Positions 24,060 through 37,775 are shown, counted from the stretch's first letter. The stretch is 64,000 nucleotides of DNA from Balaenoptera acutorostrata (GCF_949987535.1 NC_080066.1:133652335-133716334); one strand, 5' to 3'. Made by a program: numbers and translations. Notes: generated from the sequence alone by a model not told the origin.

Positions 24060-24795
24060 ATATATTCAGAATCCAACTATTACTGCCTCCACCTTTGTCC
24101 CTGGATTAATGCAATTGGTTTCCTTGCTTTTGCCATTGTGTCCCCTACATTCTACCCTCTGTCCTACAGACAGAGCGATCCTTATGAAAAAGCAAGTTAG
24201 AGCATGTCACTCTTTTGCTCCGCTGGCTTTCCATCTAAATTAGAGTAAATGTCAGAGTTCTTCAAAAAGCCCACAAAGTCCTGCAAAATGTCATTTCTCT
24301 CACATTTCTGAGCTCGTCTCCTACTCCTATTTCTCCCCTATACTCATTCCACTCTGACTCCAATGGGCTTCTTGCTGTTCCTAGAGCATGTCAGCAGGCA
24401 TGGTCCAGCTCCAGGACCCTTGCACTTGCTGTTTCCTCTGACTGAAATGTTCTTTCCTAAAATATTTATAGCACTCGCACTCTCATTTCAGATTTTTGCT
24501 CGAAGGTCATTCTTACATAAAGGTCTTCCTTGGACCTCTTTTTATAAATTTTGATGCTCCCACCCTGGAAGATAAATGACCTTTCCCTACTTTATTATTC
24601 TTATTTTTCACAATCCCATATCATTGTTGGACAAACTATATATTTTAACTTATTTGTTTATCAACCCAGATTAGAACATAAGCTCCATGATGATGGGGAT
24701 TTTTGCCTATTTTGTTCTCTGCTCTGCTCCCAGTGCCTAGCAGATAATACTAGGTGATCAGTGAATGTTTACTAAATGAATTGATGAGTGAATAA
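24060..24795 (+). repeat. Long L2 3' segment, sense
   Basis: L2 text runs in order: 'agagcatgtcactcttttgc', 'cacaaagtcctgcaaaatg', 'cttcttgctgttcctagag', 'cttgcacttgctgtttcc', 'ctccatgatgatggggatt', 'cagtgcctagcagataatac', 'gaatgtttactaaatgaatt'. It is one of the best preserved L2 pieces here, with no intact frame. Confidence 0.88.
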
Positions 24796-24799
24796 GGGA

Positions 24800-26270
24800 A
24801 GTGGGATGGATTAGAGGTGGGCTGGGTGTCCAGATGGGAGTGTGAACTGGAAGGAAGAGGGGGCAAATTTAGAATCCAACATCTGCTTCTGTGACCTCAG
24901 GCTTGGCTGGCTCAGAGGTGGCTTGACTCCTGTCACCTGGCCCACTGACAGCTGACACCATAACAAAGCAATGCGCTGGAATGAATCAGGTTCCAGAATG
25001 CTGGAAAACCTCCACAGGTCAGGATGACCTCAAAAGTGGGGATCCATGATCCCTTGTTGCATATTCCGTCAACTAACTTAGACCAGAGAACTTCTCTAGT
25101 ATTCCCCTCAGGTCTCAAGGAACAGATATGAAAAATGGTGGGTTTCCAGAAACATGTCAGTGGTAAAGCAGAGTTGACATCTCTGTTTCCTGTCTTTCTG
25201 GATTATGCTTTTGCCAGCTTGAAGGAGGCGATTGACTGTGTAGGTTTAAAGTGTTCCTTTAAGAGTCCACTTTATGTCAGAGAGTGAAGAAAAGGGTTAA
25301 TTAACCTAAGTAGAACTTGGAAGGCTATTCAAATGCAGTTAGTCATCATCTTTAACCTTTGTGTTTTCATTATGCTCAGGAAGCACGTTTCTCTGGGTCA
25401 CTTTGTCTTGTGATGGCTCACTCCTCATGCCATTATTCCTAACCCCAAAGGATACGGGCCATTGGCTCAGATCAGCATTGTTGGATTGCTTCCTTCCTTT
25501 GGAGAGTGGACTGGAAAACTCTCCTCTCACAGGTGTCTCTGGGGGTGAGGAAGATGAATCAGATTGCAAGCAAAAACCAGAAAAAGAGAGATGAGGTGAG
25601 GTTGGGAAGAGTCACTTTGTAATTGATGTTGACTTTCCCTTATCCTGAAAGAAAGTCTTTTGTGCTTTTGTGGAAGGAGTAGCAACCAAATCTGCTCCAG
25701 GATTTTAGGTCCCATGGGCAGCTTCTCCCTCTGTGGGCCCATCCCTTCCTGGAAACCCCCTTCCTGGCCCAGCTCCCATTGGATGGACTCTGGGAACACC
25801 CCCTCCCACTGTTGACCCTGCAGCCCAAGGAGTGGTGGTATCTTCCTGGTTTGTTTGTCTTGGTGAAGTCTCACTCTCCTTTGTTTGGATTCTCAGCTTT
25901 TCCATTATCCTAGTAACTAATCTCTATAGCAATTTCCTTTTGTTTGAGAGATACAGAATTGCTTTGGTTTTCTTGACTGCACCCTCACTGGTCTGCTCAG
26001 CTCAAACTGTTCTTTAAATTTTATAAAGATAGGACCACTTGTCATTTTGTATTTGAGATTTTTTTTTTATTGTGTAAGCTGAAAATATTGACTTTGATCA
26101 GTATAGATGTATATACCTTTCCAGTCATGTCTTTGTTTAAAATTTATACCACATTGTCGGTTTCCTGAACATGTGCAGTGCGACATTGACTCTCTGTTGT
26201 AGACTGGAAGCTACTGGAAAATGTGTGAAGAGCTTTTTACTAGTCTCCACTGTGTCATCAGATGTCCACC
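24800..26270. other. No recognised feature
   Basis: Open frames on both strands at 25527-25905 (up to 115 codons) are mutual shadows of a low-stop stretch; none has a known motif. No repeat recognised. Confidence 0.4.
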
Positions 26271-26290
26271 ACAACCAGAGCATGGCTTTA

Positions 26291-26579
26291 TTTATTTATT
26301 TATTTATTTTTAAAAATTTATTTATTTGTGGCTGCGTTGGGTCTTTGTTGCGGTGCGTGGGCTTCTCATTGCGGTGGCTTCTCTTGTTGCGGAGCATGGG
26401 CTCTAGGTATGCGGGCTTCAGTAGCTGTGGCTCGCGGGCTCTAGAGCGCAGGCTCAGTAGTTGTGGTGCATGGGCTTAGTTACTCTGCGGCATGTGGGAT
26501 CTTCCCTGACCAGGGCTCGAACCCATGTCCCCTGCATTGGCAGGCAGATTCTTAACCACTGCGCCACCAGGGAAGTCCT
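26291..26579 (-). mobile_element. CHR-type tRNA-derived SINE
   Basis: Full CHR body in reverse, tail (TTTA)n at 26291-26330 broken by TTTTTAAAAA, head ccaccagggaagtcc. Target duplications are 26276-26290 (cagagcatggcttta) and 26580-26594, two mismatches. Confidence 0.94.
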
Positions 26580-26599
26580 CAGAGCATGATTTTAGAATT

Positions 26600-27865
26600 T
26601 TGCTGAATTTCTCTAGGCCTCAATTTCTTCATCTATAAAAGAAGAAAGTTATATCTGATGGGTCACTTAAAAACTTTAATCCAGCCTCAAAACTCTTTTT
26701 GGTTTTTCAAGTATAATCTGATCTGAACCTCAACATATAAAGTGGGAGACTCTAGGCTCACCTCCTTGACCTCCAGATGACCTCCCCTTGTTGTCTATAG
26801 TGGCCTGAATCGCCACTGCCCAACCCTGGAGTGTAAAATAACTGAATAAAGGGTGCTCGGTTCTGCTCTAATAGAGTTTGATTTTATGCTTTTTGAAAGA
26901 ATCCAGTGATCCTGTTTTATCAGAATTTTGTTTCTCAGTTTTTAAACTAAGATGTGAAAAGCAAACTTTTTTAGCCTGATTTTACTTATCTTTACGTATC
27001 TTACTCTGAAGGAGAAAAACCCATGTGTCCTTGGAATAGCTAAGGTTTTAATGGGAAAAGTGCCAACAGAAAAGTATCTTATTAGAAGAAATAAAATTGG
27101 GAGTGCATTTCTAAGAGGATGTTCAAGTTTCCTGGGTGCAGTGTCCCTCAGACATCATCAGGGCCTGCCTGATTCCCTGACACTGTGCTTCTCCTCAGGC
27201 TGAGACAACATCTTAGCCTCACTCTGCTCTTTCTCCAACCCTCCATCAATCCTGTCCTTGGTGGGACTTTCAGGGGCTCTAACTCAATACTCCCATGACA
27301 GCCTCAATCACTTGCTGGAACTCTGCTTTTGGCTTTGCTCCTAGTTTAGCTGTGTCCCTGACACCAAACTCCCCTTAACCTTGATACTGAAGCAAAATTT
27401 ACCTTGTTTCCCTGTGCCTGGTTCCCAGTTCTGATAACCTGCTGAGAGTCCCAGCCCGGCCCAGATCCTCCTTGCCAGTTCTTCCCTCCGGCTGGGCACT
27501 ACTTCCTGCTCAATGACCTCTTACAGCTGGTTACCCTCAATCAGAATCTCAAAATATGGCCTGATTCAGGCATTGCTGTGGACTCTCCCACTGCCAGCCA
27601 CTCTGTTAGATCTTGATGACAACTCATCCCCTCATGGACTTCTTTCTTAAAGAAATCAGGTGTTTGCTATCCTTTTGGATACCCTGAAAAGCTGACCAGT
27701 CCGGACTTCCTCTCACTCCCCAAAGGTGGTCTTTTCCTTCATTACCTGTGCTCGGTTCTAAGTCCTGTCTCATTATGGTCTCTATGGTTCTAGACCATTT
27801 AGAACTTACATGCCTAATCTGGGTCAGGAGCTAGTATTTGTTACATGAGGCCATTTGCCCATCAC
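26600..27865. other. No recognised feature
   Basis: 27130-27620 is C- and T-rich with no motif I know; it may be a worn LTR or L2 piece but I cannot support that. Confidence 0.35.
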
Positions 27866-27869
27866 AAAA

Positions 27870-29210
27870 TACAAATTCTTTTCCGGTTCTAAGCAGTATA
27901 TTTCCCTCTTCCACTGAACACATAATTATGGAATGCTAGGTGCTAGGGATAAAAAGATTAATAAAGAAACGGTCCCTGGGAGCTCCTAGTTTGGTAGGGA
28001 AGAGATTTTAAACAAACAATTGTAATATATCATGATAATGATGTAAGTTGCTCCCAGAGCACAGAAAAAAGAAGTTGAAATTCTGAGAGGTGGTGATAGT
28101 GGTGGGGGAAGGGATAGTTCTAGGGAATCTTGAGCTGAGCCTTGAAGGAGAAATAGAAGCTCATCACTGGTGGGAATCAAGGAGAAGGATGAAGACATGT
28201 TTGGGGAAGGTCAAGTTAGTGGGCATGGCTCTAGCACCAAAGAAATGAGGGGGAAAAGGTAGAAGATGAAGGCTGTGTATTCCAGGCCAAGGAGTTTGAG
28301 TGATACTGTTCAGCAATTAGAGCTATGGGAGAGTTTGAAGTAGTGGATTATCACAATCATATTTGCATTTTAGAAAGTTTCTTTGGAGGAGGAACTTGTT
28401 GGAAGGAGGTGAGATTAGGAGTAAGAAGACCACGAAGAGGCTCTACTATAATAGTTGAGGCAAGAAATGATAAGTGCTTAAACTAAGACAATATCGGTGG
28501 AGATAGACTGGGGTGGTGGAAGATTTGAAAAGTGTCTGTGAATAGAATAGACAGGATTGGTGATCAGCTGGAAAGAGAAGTAGTAAAGAAGAGGGTGCTG
28601 CTGAGTATAACTCTCAGAAACCTGGGAGTGACAGAGGGTAACTCCCAGGTTCCTGCTTTGGGAGTTGAGTAAGGAGGGAGGATACCATCCCCTAAAATGG
28701 GGAATGCAAGGGGAGGTGATGTTGAACATGTTATGTGAGAAGGGTCTGGGGGATGCCAAGTGGAGATGCTCCATAGACGGTCCACAGTCTGAAAATCACA
28801 TCCAACTCAAGAAAGACTACTTGGCTTGAGATTGATTTAGAAACCATAAATATGTACAGGGTGACCATAAATTCTGAAAACAGAGATAATAATATTTTGT
28901 CATGTTTTATAATATAGTATCAATAAATCATTTCTTCTGTATCCACCTATGTTTCCAGACTTTATGACCATCCTGTAGCAATTTGTTAGAGCCAGATAGA
29001 ATACAGATCAACCACATAGGATATATAAAGTAAGAAGAGAAAGGGACGGGACACGGAGTCCTGGGAACTACAATATTTATGGGGCAAAGGAGACTGAGAA
29101 GAAACAGAGAGGAGGTGAGATTTAAAGCAAAGAGAAAGCCCAAGAGGAGAGCAATACTTCCATGGAGACGGAAGGGAAAGTGGTGAGGATGAATAAGAAT
29201 GCGCATATGT
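27870..29210 (-). repeat. Long L2 fragment, antisense
   Basis: Reversed L2 wording runs through the block: 'ctgggagctcctagtttggtaggg', 'gagctgagccttgaaggag', 'gttgaggcaagaaatgataag', 'gatgttgaacatgttatg', 'atgccaagtggagatgctcc', 'ggagactgagaagaaacag'. It is strongly diverged, with a gap near 28800-28950. Confidence 0.65.
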
Positions 29211-29280
29211 CAGCCCAACTTGCCATCAAAATGCCTTTAAACCTTTTCCCCCAGTGGTCCTAAGTATTACTTTCTCTAGA

Positions 29281-29455
29281 ACAGTGGTTCTTAACTTTTA
29301 CAGGGTAACAAGTTCTTTAAGAATCTGATGGAAGCTTTAGACCCTCTTCTACACAAGTAGCAGGAATGGAATGCAGTATCGGGGGAGGGGGGGGGGAGGG
29401 TCATAGACTTTCTGAAGCCCATCATCCAAGAATCCCAGGGTAAGACTCCTGGCAT
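29281..29455 (+). mobile_element. Small hAT-like (MER) element
   Basis: It starts acagtggttcttaacttt and shows 'gaatctgatggaagctttag', 'accctcttctacacaagtag' and 'ctgaagcccatcatccaaga', the layout of a MER-type hAT MITE. The exact family is not certain. A G run at 29380-29400 interrupts the middle. Confidence 0.6.
29380..29400 (+). repeat. G-rich tract
   Basis: A near-continuous G run (gggggagggggggggg) with few A interruptions could in principle fold as a G-quadruplex. Confidence 0.7.
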
Positions 29456-29809
29456 TTTGTAAAACTACTTTTAAATAATAAACTACTTCTAAATATTCAC
29501 AGGGAAGGTCTTAATCTCCCTGTACTTTGGGGTAAATGCTGCTTTATTTTCTTCTGAGAAAGCTGAACAAGAATAAATGTTATGCAGTAGCATGATGTCA
29601 TTAAGTTTATCAAAGCCCAGATGATTTTTTTTTCCATTAGAGGGAGCTTTTTCTTTCCTTTTTTTCCATTGTCCCTTTCTCAATAGCTTAAAATTTTTTT
29701 TCTTAGCTGAAATTGGCTTTAGCTTAATTTGCATAGTTGTTGATTTTTGTTACCATAAATTACCTCAACTTGTAAGCCTCAGCCCTTAAAATTTTCAGAA
29801 AAATTTAAG

Positions 29810-30115
29810 GATCATATCCCTTCCAGAGACATTTTGAAACATATTTCCTCCCAATAGATCTAACCCAGTTTCATCGCTTCTTTTCATTTGACACTAGTGA
29901 CCATGTCTTTTAAAAAATACTCCTTAATTTTGGCTTCCCTGACACAGTGCCTTCCCTTTTTGCCTCCTTCCTCTTTTGTGATTGTTTCTAGGTCTCTTCG
30001 GTTGATTCATTTCATAGCTGAGGGCATCTTCGAAGGCCCTGTTCTTAGCTCCCTGCCCTTGTTTATTTTTTACCCATTTCTTTTCATTCAGTTTATTCTA
30101 GCAAATATTTACTGA
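29810..30115 (+). repeat. L2 internal fragment, sense
   Basis: 'gacactagtgaccatgtctt' and 'ttggcttccctgacacagtg' match the L2 interior ('ttgaccactcc', 'ggcttccgtgacacc'). The end, 'cagtttattctagcaaatat', is less certain. Confidence 0.55.
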
Positions 30116-30119
30116 GTGT

Positions 30120-32795
30120 GGACTCTGGTGCACTTATTAATTCTCATAACTGCAAAAATTCTCTCTTTGTGAAGATTTATGCCTTCAAATTATTCTTCCA
30201 GCTCACAGTTCCCACGGCTGCCAACCATGTCACTTTGCGATGTCACGCTCTTCTTCCCCTTCTAACTGGCTTTCTTACAATTTGAGTTCTCCATGCCAAT
30301 CCATGGCCTCATTAATTTTCATTTACTTGGCCTAGAAGTCTGGGATCTCGTCAATCTTTGATAACGTCTGAAGAGACGAACAAAACAAAACACAAATTCT
30401 CAACCAGAACTCTGATGAAAACTCTGCAACCTTGTTAGAGTCACAAAACATTGTTTTCAAACTCATCGATTGATCTTTATTCTCTCTTGTAACTGTAGTG
30501 ATTCCCCTTTTAGTCCTGCTATTTTTCTGTCTTCCATTATTTTTCTTTTTTCTTGTTTTTTTCCCTCTTCTTTTCTTCCTTTTTGCTTCTTGTATTTTAG
30601 GTTCTTCTGTGTCCTTAATCTGTGCTGTTGGATCTCACATAGGTCTCCCTTGTATGCTTTTGTACAAATATATGTGTGGACTATGCCCAATAGATATCAA
30701 TCTTCCTATTGTTTTAGACATATTTCACATGTTGATAATTTAATGTCAGACATTGAAATTCTCCACTCAGTATCTAGAATTTTGTTTTATCCAACTGCTC
30801 TTCAATACCATCTGGTGAAGCTTGAAAATTTTCAGATGAATGATGAAAATGGTCAATGATACCTAGCTTCAGACTTGCTTGTCATGTCCTAAATTTTACA
30901 AGTTTTATGTCACAACTCAGTTTCTCTTCTCTTCTCTCCTTCTATGGTTCTCACTCTTAGAGTATGGTAAATTAGAGATCTGAATCATACTCTGAACCCT
31001 CTAGGCCAAACTGTGATATTCTGACAGAAAGCACACGCACACGTCTTATTTAGCACATTAGGGGTTCAATTTCCAAAGAGGGGCAACCTTAGAAAAGGTG
31101 ATAAATGGGCTACAGTTGAGCCTGGTTCCATCACTAAGTTTGGTTCTTCGTTTTTAACTAAAACTTGTTTTTCCATGAGGGTATTTATCACAATAGACAT
31201 ATGTTTTTAATGTATCCATCAGGAGGGTGTGTGGTCTTGTTTATTCTTGATTAAAAAGCCTATGTCAAATAAGAATTATTTCAAAGTTGCAGTAAAAATT
31301 GGAGCAATAAGATGGTAAGGGGTAATTAAAGGATGCGGCTTTCTTTCAGAAATAAAAATGAATCTGGTGACCACATGTACTCTCCTCCTCTTCCTTAATG
31401 AGTGTGATGAAAGATGTCAGGGTAAGAAGTTATGGAGATTGGAGATACTCCAACTACATGCTAACATGTCAGATTGAAGCCCAGATTCCCACATTGACTA
31501 CATTTGGGAATTTGCACCTTGCAACATTGTACACTAACGGGCAATGTGCACATTTCAAACCATGATGATGCTTGGCCATAGCACTGATAGTGTGGATGTC
31601 AGCTCACCCCACTCTCCCACCCCACACACATTTTAGATGGGAAGTATAGTTGCTTATCCTTCCCATTTTGAACTCTTGGACTACAAACCATAAATTACCC
31701 AGGTTATGTCTCATGAATTATAGCCATTTAAGGACTTTCTATTTCAGCTGGTTTGACTTGGAAAACTCAGACAATTGAGAATGAGAAATATCCTGGAGAC
31801 AAACTGTTTTTACTATACACAGTGATGTTTTCTTCTTTTATTCAAAAATTTTTTGGGTATATTGGCCAGCAAGAAAAAATTCCAATCCTTTTGGTCAGTA
31901 CTGAACAATTTGACCCCATGTCTTTGTGTCTTTTGAGAGTTATTCAATGAGTCCATCATAGCACATTAAACATCTGCTTCTCTGTCCTATTTTGTACTTT
32001 ATTTGTCAATTCCCATTGGTTTAAATAGTTTCTGTTCCTTTAATAGGACTGTCTATGTGGATTAACAGTCACGAACAGAGTGATGTGCTGATAATGACCA
32101 TCTTCTACTTGGAATCTGGTTAATTTCAATCATACTTGAAAAATGTGCTCTGAGATCTAATTTAAGGAAAATAGAAATAAGAATGTGATAGTCTGCCTAT
32201 TGTGTCACTCATTGAAAAAATAAGATATATAAACAAAAAGTAACTCGAGAAAAATATAAACAATACTCTATGTGTGGTATAGTAAATAAATGCTGTGAGA
32301 ATAGCAAGGGTAGGTTATAAGCAGTAGATTTGTATTCTTCAGAGAGCCTTACAGAAAGGTTGATGGTAAACTGTCACTGCACAGATGGGGAATGAATTAG
32401 GGGAAGCTTAGTCTCCTCTTCAGAATAAAACACTTTGCCTCTGACCAGTTGCTTATGAAGCTACTAAGCTACAATGCTTCTTCTGCTACTTAACTAGAGC
32501 ACACTTGTAAGTATGTTTTTACATTTATTTCATTTAAAAAACTTTAAAAAGTCACCTAAGAATCCACTGAGGCTAGCACATGCTTTTATTTGGGGTGTGT
32601 CAAGATTAATTATCCGACTCATGAGAGAATAAATACAAACATTCTTAGTGGGAATTAAGGACTGTGTACTAAGACTTTGTTGCCTTTTCCAAAAGGCTTC
32701 ATTGTACTATTCTGAGTAAAGAACATCTCAAATCTTCTCTAAAATGTGTGAAAATGAAGGATGAAGGGTCATGCTGCTGGAGAGGCATAGTAGAC
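30120..32795. other. No recognised feature
   Basis: AT-rich unique sequence with a T/C-rich run at about 30530-30600. The open frames at 30470-30859 follow that run and look like composition effects. Confidence 0.4.
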
Positions 32796-32799
32796 GGAG

Positions 32800-33000
32800 C
32801 TGATGTTAGACAGGTCTTGGTATGTCCCGGCTTTGCCTAAGTTGACATGTCCTTGGACAAGTTACTTAAACTCTCTGAGCTCAGTTTTCCTATCTGTAAA
32901 ATGGGGATAACATACTACTTTGCAGAAATAAAGAAAATTAAAGTATGTCAGTGTTTGGAAAAAAGTAGATGTTCCAAGAACTGTAGCTACTATTACAACA
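32800..33000 (+). repeat. MIR SINE
   Basis: 'gacatgtccttggacaagtt', 'acttaaactctctgagctcag', 'ctatctgtaaaatggggata'. It lies tail to tail with the next MIR. Confidence 0.85.
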
Positions 33001-33002
33001 AC

Positions 33003-33255
33003 AGCACCAAATAACAACAATAATAGCTAACACTTAAGGAGGGCCTATATTCTATAGGAGTACATATATTCTATCAATTGGTACTATTCTAAGAGCTTTA
33101 TATATGTTACATAATCGTCACAACAACTTTATTGACTCCATTTTATAGATAAAGCACAAAGAGTTTAAACTATCATTTCCCATAGTTATTTGCCCCATAG
33201 TGAAGTATAGCATTGAAACCACTAAGCATACTGTTTCCAAAGGTCTGCGTTAAAA
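33003..33255 (-). repeat. MIR SINE, antisense
   Basis: 'aataatagctaacacttaag', 'ctattctaagagctttatat', 'ctccattttatagataaagc' give reversed MIR. With the plus-strand MIR just upstream it makes an inverted pair. Confidence 0.85.
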
Positions 33256-33259
33256 GCAG

Positions 33260-34795
33260 TGTAATGAAACATTTTAGAAAATGGTACTTATTAACAAGAC
33301 TTGGAAATTCAAGAAGATTCTCATTCTTTCCCTTTGCTTAGTGCATCAATTTTCAGTACATGCCCTTTAGGAAGGGTAATATTTTAACATTTGTGGATAT
33401 GTTTCAACCTTAATTGCTATATTCCTTTGGTGAACTGTCCCATTCTAGGAAGTACACTATTTGCCTTCGTAAAACCTAACAGCATCTGAAGCTAGTTGTT
33501 ATTAAATAATTTGTTAGAATTTTGACATGAGGCAAATAGGGTGACTATAGACTGGTGTTACAATTTGAAAATGATTTTAGGTTTTTATGCTCATTATTAT
33601 ACATAAATGACATTTAAACCTATGAGTCAGTGCTCTTATCTTAAAATAAAAAACAAAAACAAAAACAAAAACAAAAAAACAACCAAACAGCCTAGTTTAG
33701 AAGTGGAATCATAAGGCCATTAAGTAGTTGCACTTTTTGTTTATATTTTACTTTCTGTTGAAAAGGCAGAATTAAAAACACATTTAAAAGGTCAGACCAT
33801 TCTGCATTTGGCAGGAGCTATTTTAATTAGACAATGATCATATTTTCTTTCTGTTTTTCAGACTCAAATTATAGCCTGAAACATTTAACATTTCTTAGCG
33901 TAAAATTTAGATAGGTTAATATAACTTTCATAGTTTTATGGTGACTAAGTACATAAGTAATTATTATTGAGATTACAAAACAGGATGATGAAAGTTAAAA
34001 TATACTGAGAAATTAGGTATACTTTCATAAAATTTATTAGTAGGTATAGTGAGTTTTTATTATTGTTAACAATATGCACATTTTTAACACATAGGCAATT
34101 TCTAAATCTCACTGGAAATGAAGAAAATAAAGGGTTTGATCTAATTTTTCTCTTCCTGAACATCCTGGGTAATATAATCACTAGAAACTGTAATGTTGTA
34201 CTATTATAATGTTCATAAACTGAGTTAACAAAATAATTTGTTTCTGATATGAAGAATACTAATGATAGTTTGTAATATTTGGACCTTCATTTCCTTATTT
34301 TGACAGATCAGAAGTTTAATGATCGTAAATGGGTTATTTCATTTGTAATTTTTTCGAGGGGAGGGCAGGAGTTGAAGAATGCCTGCATACATTATCTCCT
34401 GGGAATTGGAAATCTAGGTGAAGAGAATTCATTTGTCCTATTAATTACAAATGTCCTGCAGTTGGAAGAGGTGTTGGCTGAGCCCAACTCCTTTAAGAAG
34501 GATCTATCATACCGACGTTTTATTGACATGCCAACTAGTGGTTTTACTGCCGGGGAAAAGGTCCAGGCTGTGTGATCTTGACTTCTTTGAGGGGAACTCT
34601 CTCAATCCCGCAAAAGCTCACGTCAGCCTAATGTAAATGCTCTTGCCACTCTTAAATTCTTTGAGAAAAAAAAAACCATATGCTAGATTACCAACTGAAC
34701 TTAAATACACATTATAATAGGCAAGTTATGTATATCCAAATTCAGGCAAGACCTATATTCTCTTACTATTGTCAGATTTTATGTTTCAAATTAGT
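33260..34795. other. Unassigned AT-rich stretch with a (CAAAAA)n run
   Basis: A CAAAAA repeat lies at about 33650-33680. No repeat family or gene was recognised in the remainder; the 98-codon frame at 34279-34575 has no motif. Confidence 0.45.
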
Positions 34796-34799
34796 CAAG

Positions 34800-35090
34800 G
34801 CTTTTTATTTTATTTTTAAACCAACTTTAGTGAGGTATAATTACGTAGAGTGTAATTCATCCTTTTTTAGGTGTACGGTTCAATGAATTTTAGCAAATGA
34901 ATACAGTTCTGTAACCATGACCCCAATGAAGATACAGAAGATTTTTATCACCCCATGAAGTTCCCTCCATGCTGCTCTGTAGTCAATCTCTTCCTCCTAC
35001 CCCTGGCCCCTGGCCACCACAGATTTGGTCTCTCTGCCTACAGGTTTTCCTTTTCTAAAGTAAATCTTATGTAAATAAAATCATGCAGCA
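34800..35090 (-). repeat. Old L1 3' end, antisense
   Basis: 'gtgaggtataattacgtaga', 'gtgtacggttcaatgaattt', 'cagttctgtaaccatgaccc', 'gtaaataaaatcatgcagca' follow the reversed 3' region of old mammalian L1. Confidence 0.8.
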
Positions 35091-35109
35091 TGGGAGGCTC
35101 TTTAGTTTT

Positions 35110-35620
35110 TATCAGTGAAAACTAACATATAAGTTTTTAATAAAAATAAAATATAAAAATGTAAGTCCCTGCTTCTTCGTCTGCCTGTGTTCTGGTCATA
35201 TTCATTTCTTCACTGTTTTTGTTTTGGGTGCCAGAAGAGCATTAGAAAGGTGATGAAAAGGACATTAAAAACAAAAAGGATTGATTATATGGGAGCTGAG
35301 AAGAGTGGTATTAATATGAAAAGTGAATGGACAGAACAAATCCATTCCGTCTGCTTCTACCCGTGGAAAAAAGTAGATGCCCAATTTTTGCAATGTCCAC
35401 CCAATAGCATTAGCTTTTTCTCTATTGAGGTTCCAAAAATTAACGTGATGACATATTTCCTTTTCTTGTATGTACAGAAAAGAGGGTTCTTAGTAAACTG
35501 AGGATTCCAAAATATGGATCTTTCAACATCCTGGACCTCTCTAGCTGTGCTAATTTCTTTTCTCTGTAATAAAAAACGTTTGTGTTCTTTGAACGTTGTC
35601 AAAGGGGAGATGGTGAAGGA
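35110..35620. other. No recognised feature
   Basis: AT-rich sequence. Open frames on both strands (35187-35501, 35357-35695) overlap and have no motif. Confidence 0.4.
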
Positions 35621-35624
35621 CAAC

Positions 35625-35800
35625 AGAAAGACTGTTTTATTAGCTGTGTAACCTTGCACATGTCTCTTATTCCCTTTGAGCCTTAATTTTCTCATCTAGA
35701 ACATGTAGCTTAATAATAATAATATCTTCCTCATAGGGTTGTTATAAGCACTGAATGAGAAAATGCAAGTAAAGCCCTGTTTCTGGGCACAGTAAACACA
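35625..35800 (+). repeat. MIR SINE
   Basis: 'tattagctgtgtaaccttgc', 'ttgagccttaattttctcat', 'cctcatagggttgttataag', 'ctgtttctgggcacagtaaa'. Confidence 0.85.
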
Positions 35801-35809
35801 GAAAAAAGT

Positions 35810-37775
35810 TATTGTCCTTCATTCTTTTCTTCTTATGCATGTAATGAAGGGTAAAAAATAGAATATTTAAAAATAATATGTAATTCTTATTGGTATATCA
35901 TAACAGCAATAAGATGACTTGTTGGGGATGTGGAAAATTAGAAGATGTGGTACCTATCTTTATGGTGCATCCACTTTAACTGAAAAGAGAAAACAACCCT
36001 CAATCAGAGAATGTTTGTAAATCAACATAAAATTAGAGTTTAATAATTCAGTATAAAAAATATAGTATAAGACTGAGGAAATGGGGCTAAAATTAAGCAC
36101 CAGAAATTTGCCTGTTACAAAAACATTTTGGATGTTAAACCCAAGTCTTTGAGGAGGTGGCTGGCCCAGACTGGTAGGCAGGCAGGCCAAAGACAGGGGA
36201 TGCAATGAGTAAAGGCAAGGAGGTGGGAATAGTTAAGGATGAGGGAGAAACAGAGAGGAGATGTAGTGACTCACATGGGGGGGCTCTGTTACAGGGAGCA
36301 ACAGAAAAGAACTGGAAACTATTGGGAAGGTGAGAAAGGGAGGTGGTGGGGCAGCTAGAAAAGGCAATCAATTGAAATAAGAATTTAGATAATGCTTATA
36401 GTTTATCTGAAGTACAATCTGGAAGGGGATAGGGACATGATGGAAACTGTGTGAGAGGAAGGCTGTGCTTCCAGCACCACGCAGGGTGGTTCAGTGGATG
36501 TCTGTGGAGATGGGTGAAGATGTGCAGCACCATATGTAGCCCCTCTTGCATGCCTCTCCCACTGCAGACATCAATAATCAAGCAAGATTCTGATCCCAGA
36601 TGCAGCCTCAGATCCTTCTCAAGACAGAATTCTTGAACTTAACTATTTGTTGATTAGAATTGGCAAAAGAGATGAAAACTATTGCCTTCTCAGAGGCTTA
36701 TGTTAAAAAGTATGTAACAGTTGCTAATGAGGCATCATTGGGTGAATATATTTTGCAGGTCTTAAAGTCACAGAGTATTTCAAATTTACTCTGCAGCAAA
36801 TCTCCATCAGGATCTTGGCAGAGTCTGTCACAGAAATGCTTTTCAAGGGCATTATGTGAAGGATGATATGACATTGCCTCCTCTAAATATTTTACAAGTT
36901 TTACAAACTTAGAGGATAAGTTTACTAAATCTGTAATTTTTGTTTCTCATTATTTATGTTTTTTTCATAGTCATTAAACATTCGTTTGTTAAAGCCTCAA
37001 CACATTCCATTACCCTACGGAATTAGTTTTTGCACCAAAACTATGTTTCAGAGCAATTCAGGATTAAATTAATGTGACAGGTCCTATTTATCAATATGGC
37101 AGTCCAACGGCTGGAAGACAAAGGATGATTTACACGATTTATTTATGTGTGTGTGTGTGTGTGTGTGTGTGTACATGCATGTGTGCATACACGTCTTGCA
37201 TAAACTTGTGGGCTGTGCCCTGGTATTCCTTTCAAACTGGGGGATTTCTGATACAATAATCTTCTAAATACCTCAACATATGGTTTAGATCATCATAGAG
37301 AAAAAACACTTGTAAATGCACATAGAGGGCACCCCAAAACATGTACATCTTACCAGTTAACTCCCTTTGGAGTCAATGTAAACCACGAAAGATAGTCATT
37401 TTGAGTCAAATTCCAACATATGTATATTTTCAAAGTATCTTGCTAGCTTGAATTATGGGAGGTGCTTCAAGTAAGAACAACATGGGAAAAGCACGATACT
37501 TCCACTGTGTGGTTATAATTAGGATATTTTCTGACAAAAGGTCAAAACTATTTTGAATGCCCATGCTGTTATAGATTTTGTTTGTCATAAGAGTTGGTGA
37601 GAGGAGTAAGAGGGGCCAATCATTTCAGATGCTTATTTGATATTATGATATTCCAGTGGCCTGGTATCACACAAAATAGTAATAATTAAATGATAATTAA
37701 ATCCAAAGTTCAGCAGATGGTGACAAAGATTTTAGTACCTTTCGCATTTTTGATGCAGAAATGTGAAATCACCCA
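35810..37775. other. Unassigned; (GT)n at 37146-37172
   Basis: The GT microsatellite is about 27 bp. The rest is unique AT-rich sequence; 36130-36380 is purine-rich. No gene signal. Confidence 0.45.

Noticed and set aside
27130..27620. Possible worn LTR or exon cluster
   Set aside because: No terminal motif, no domain and no consensus I can recall.
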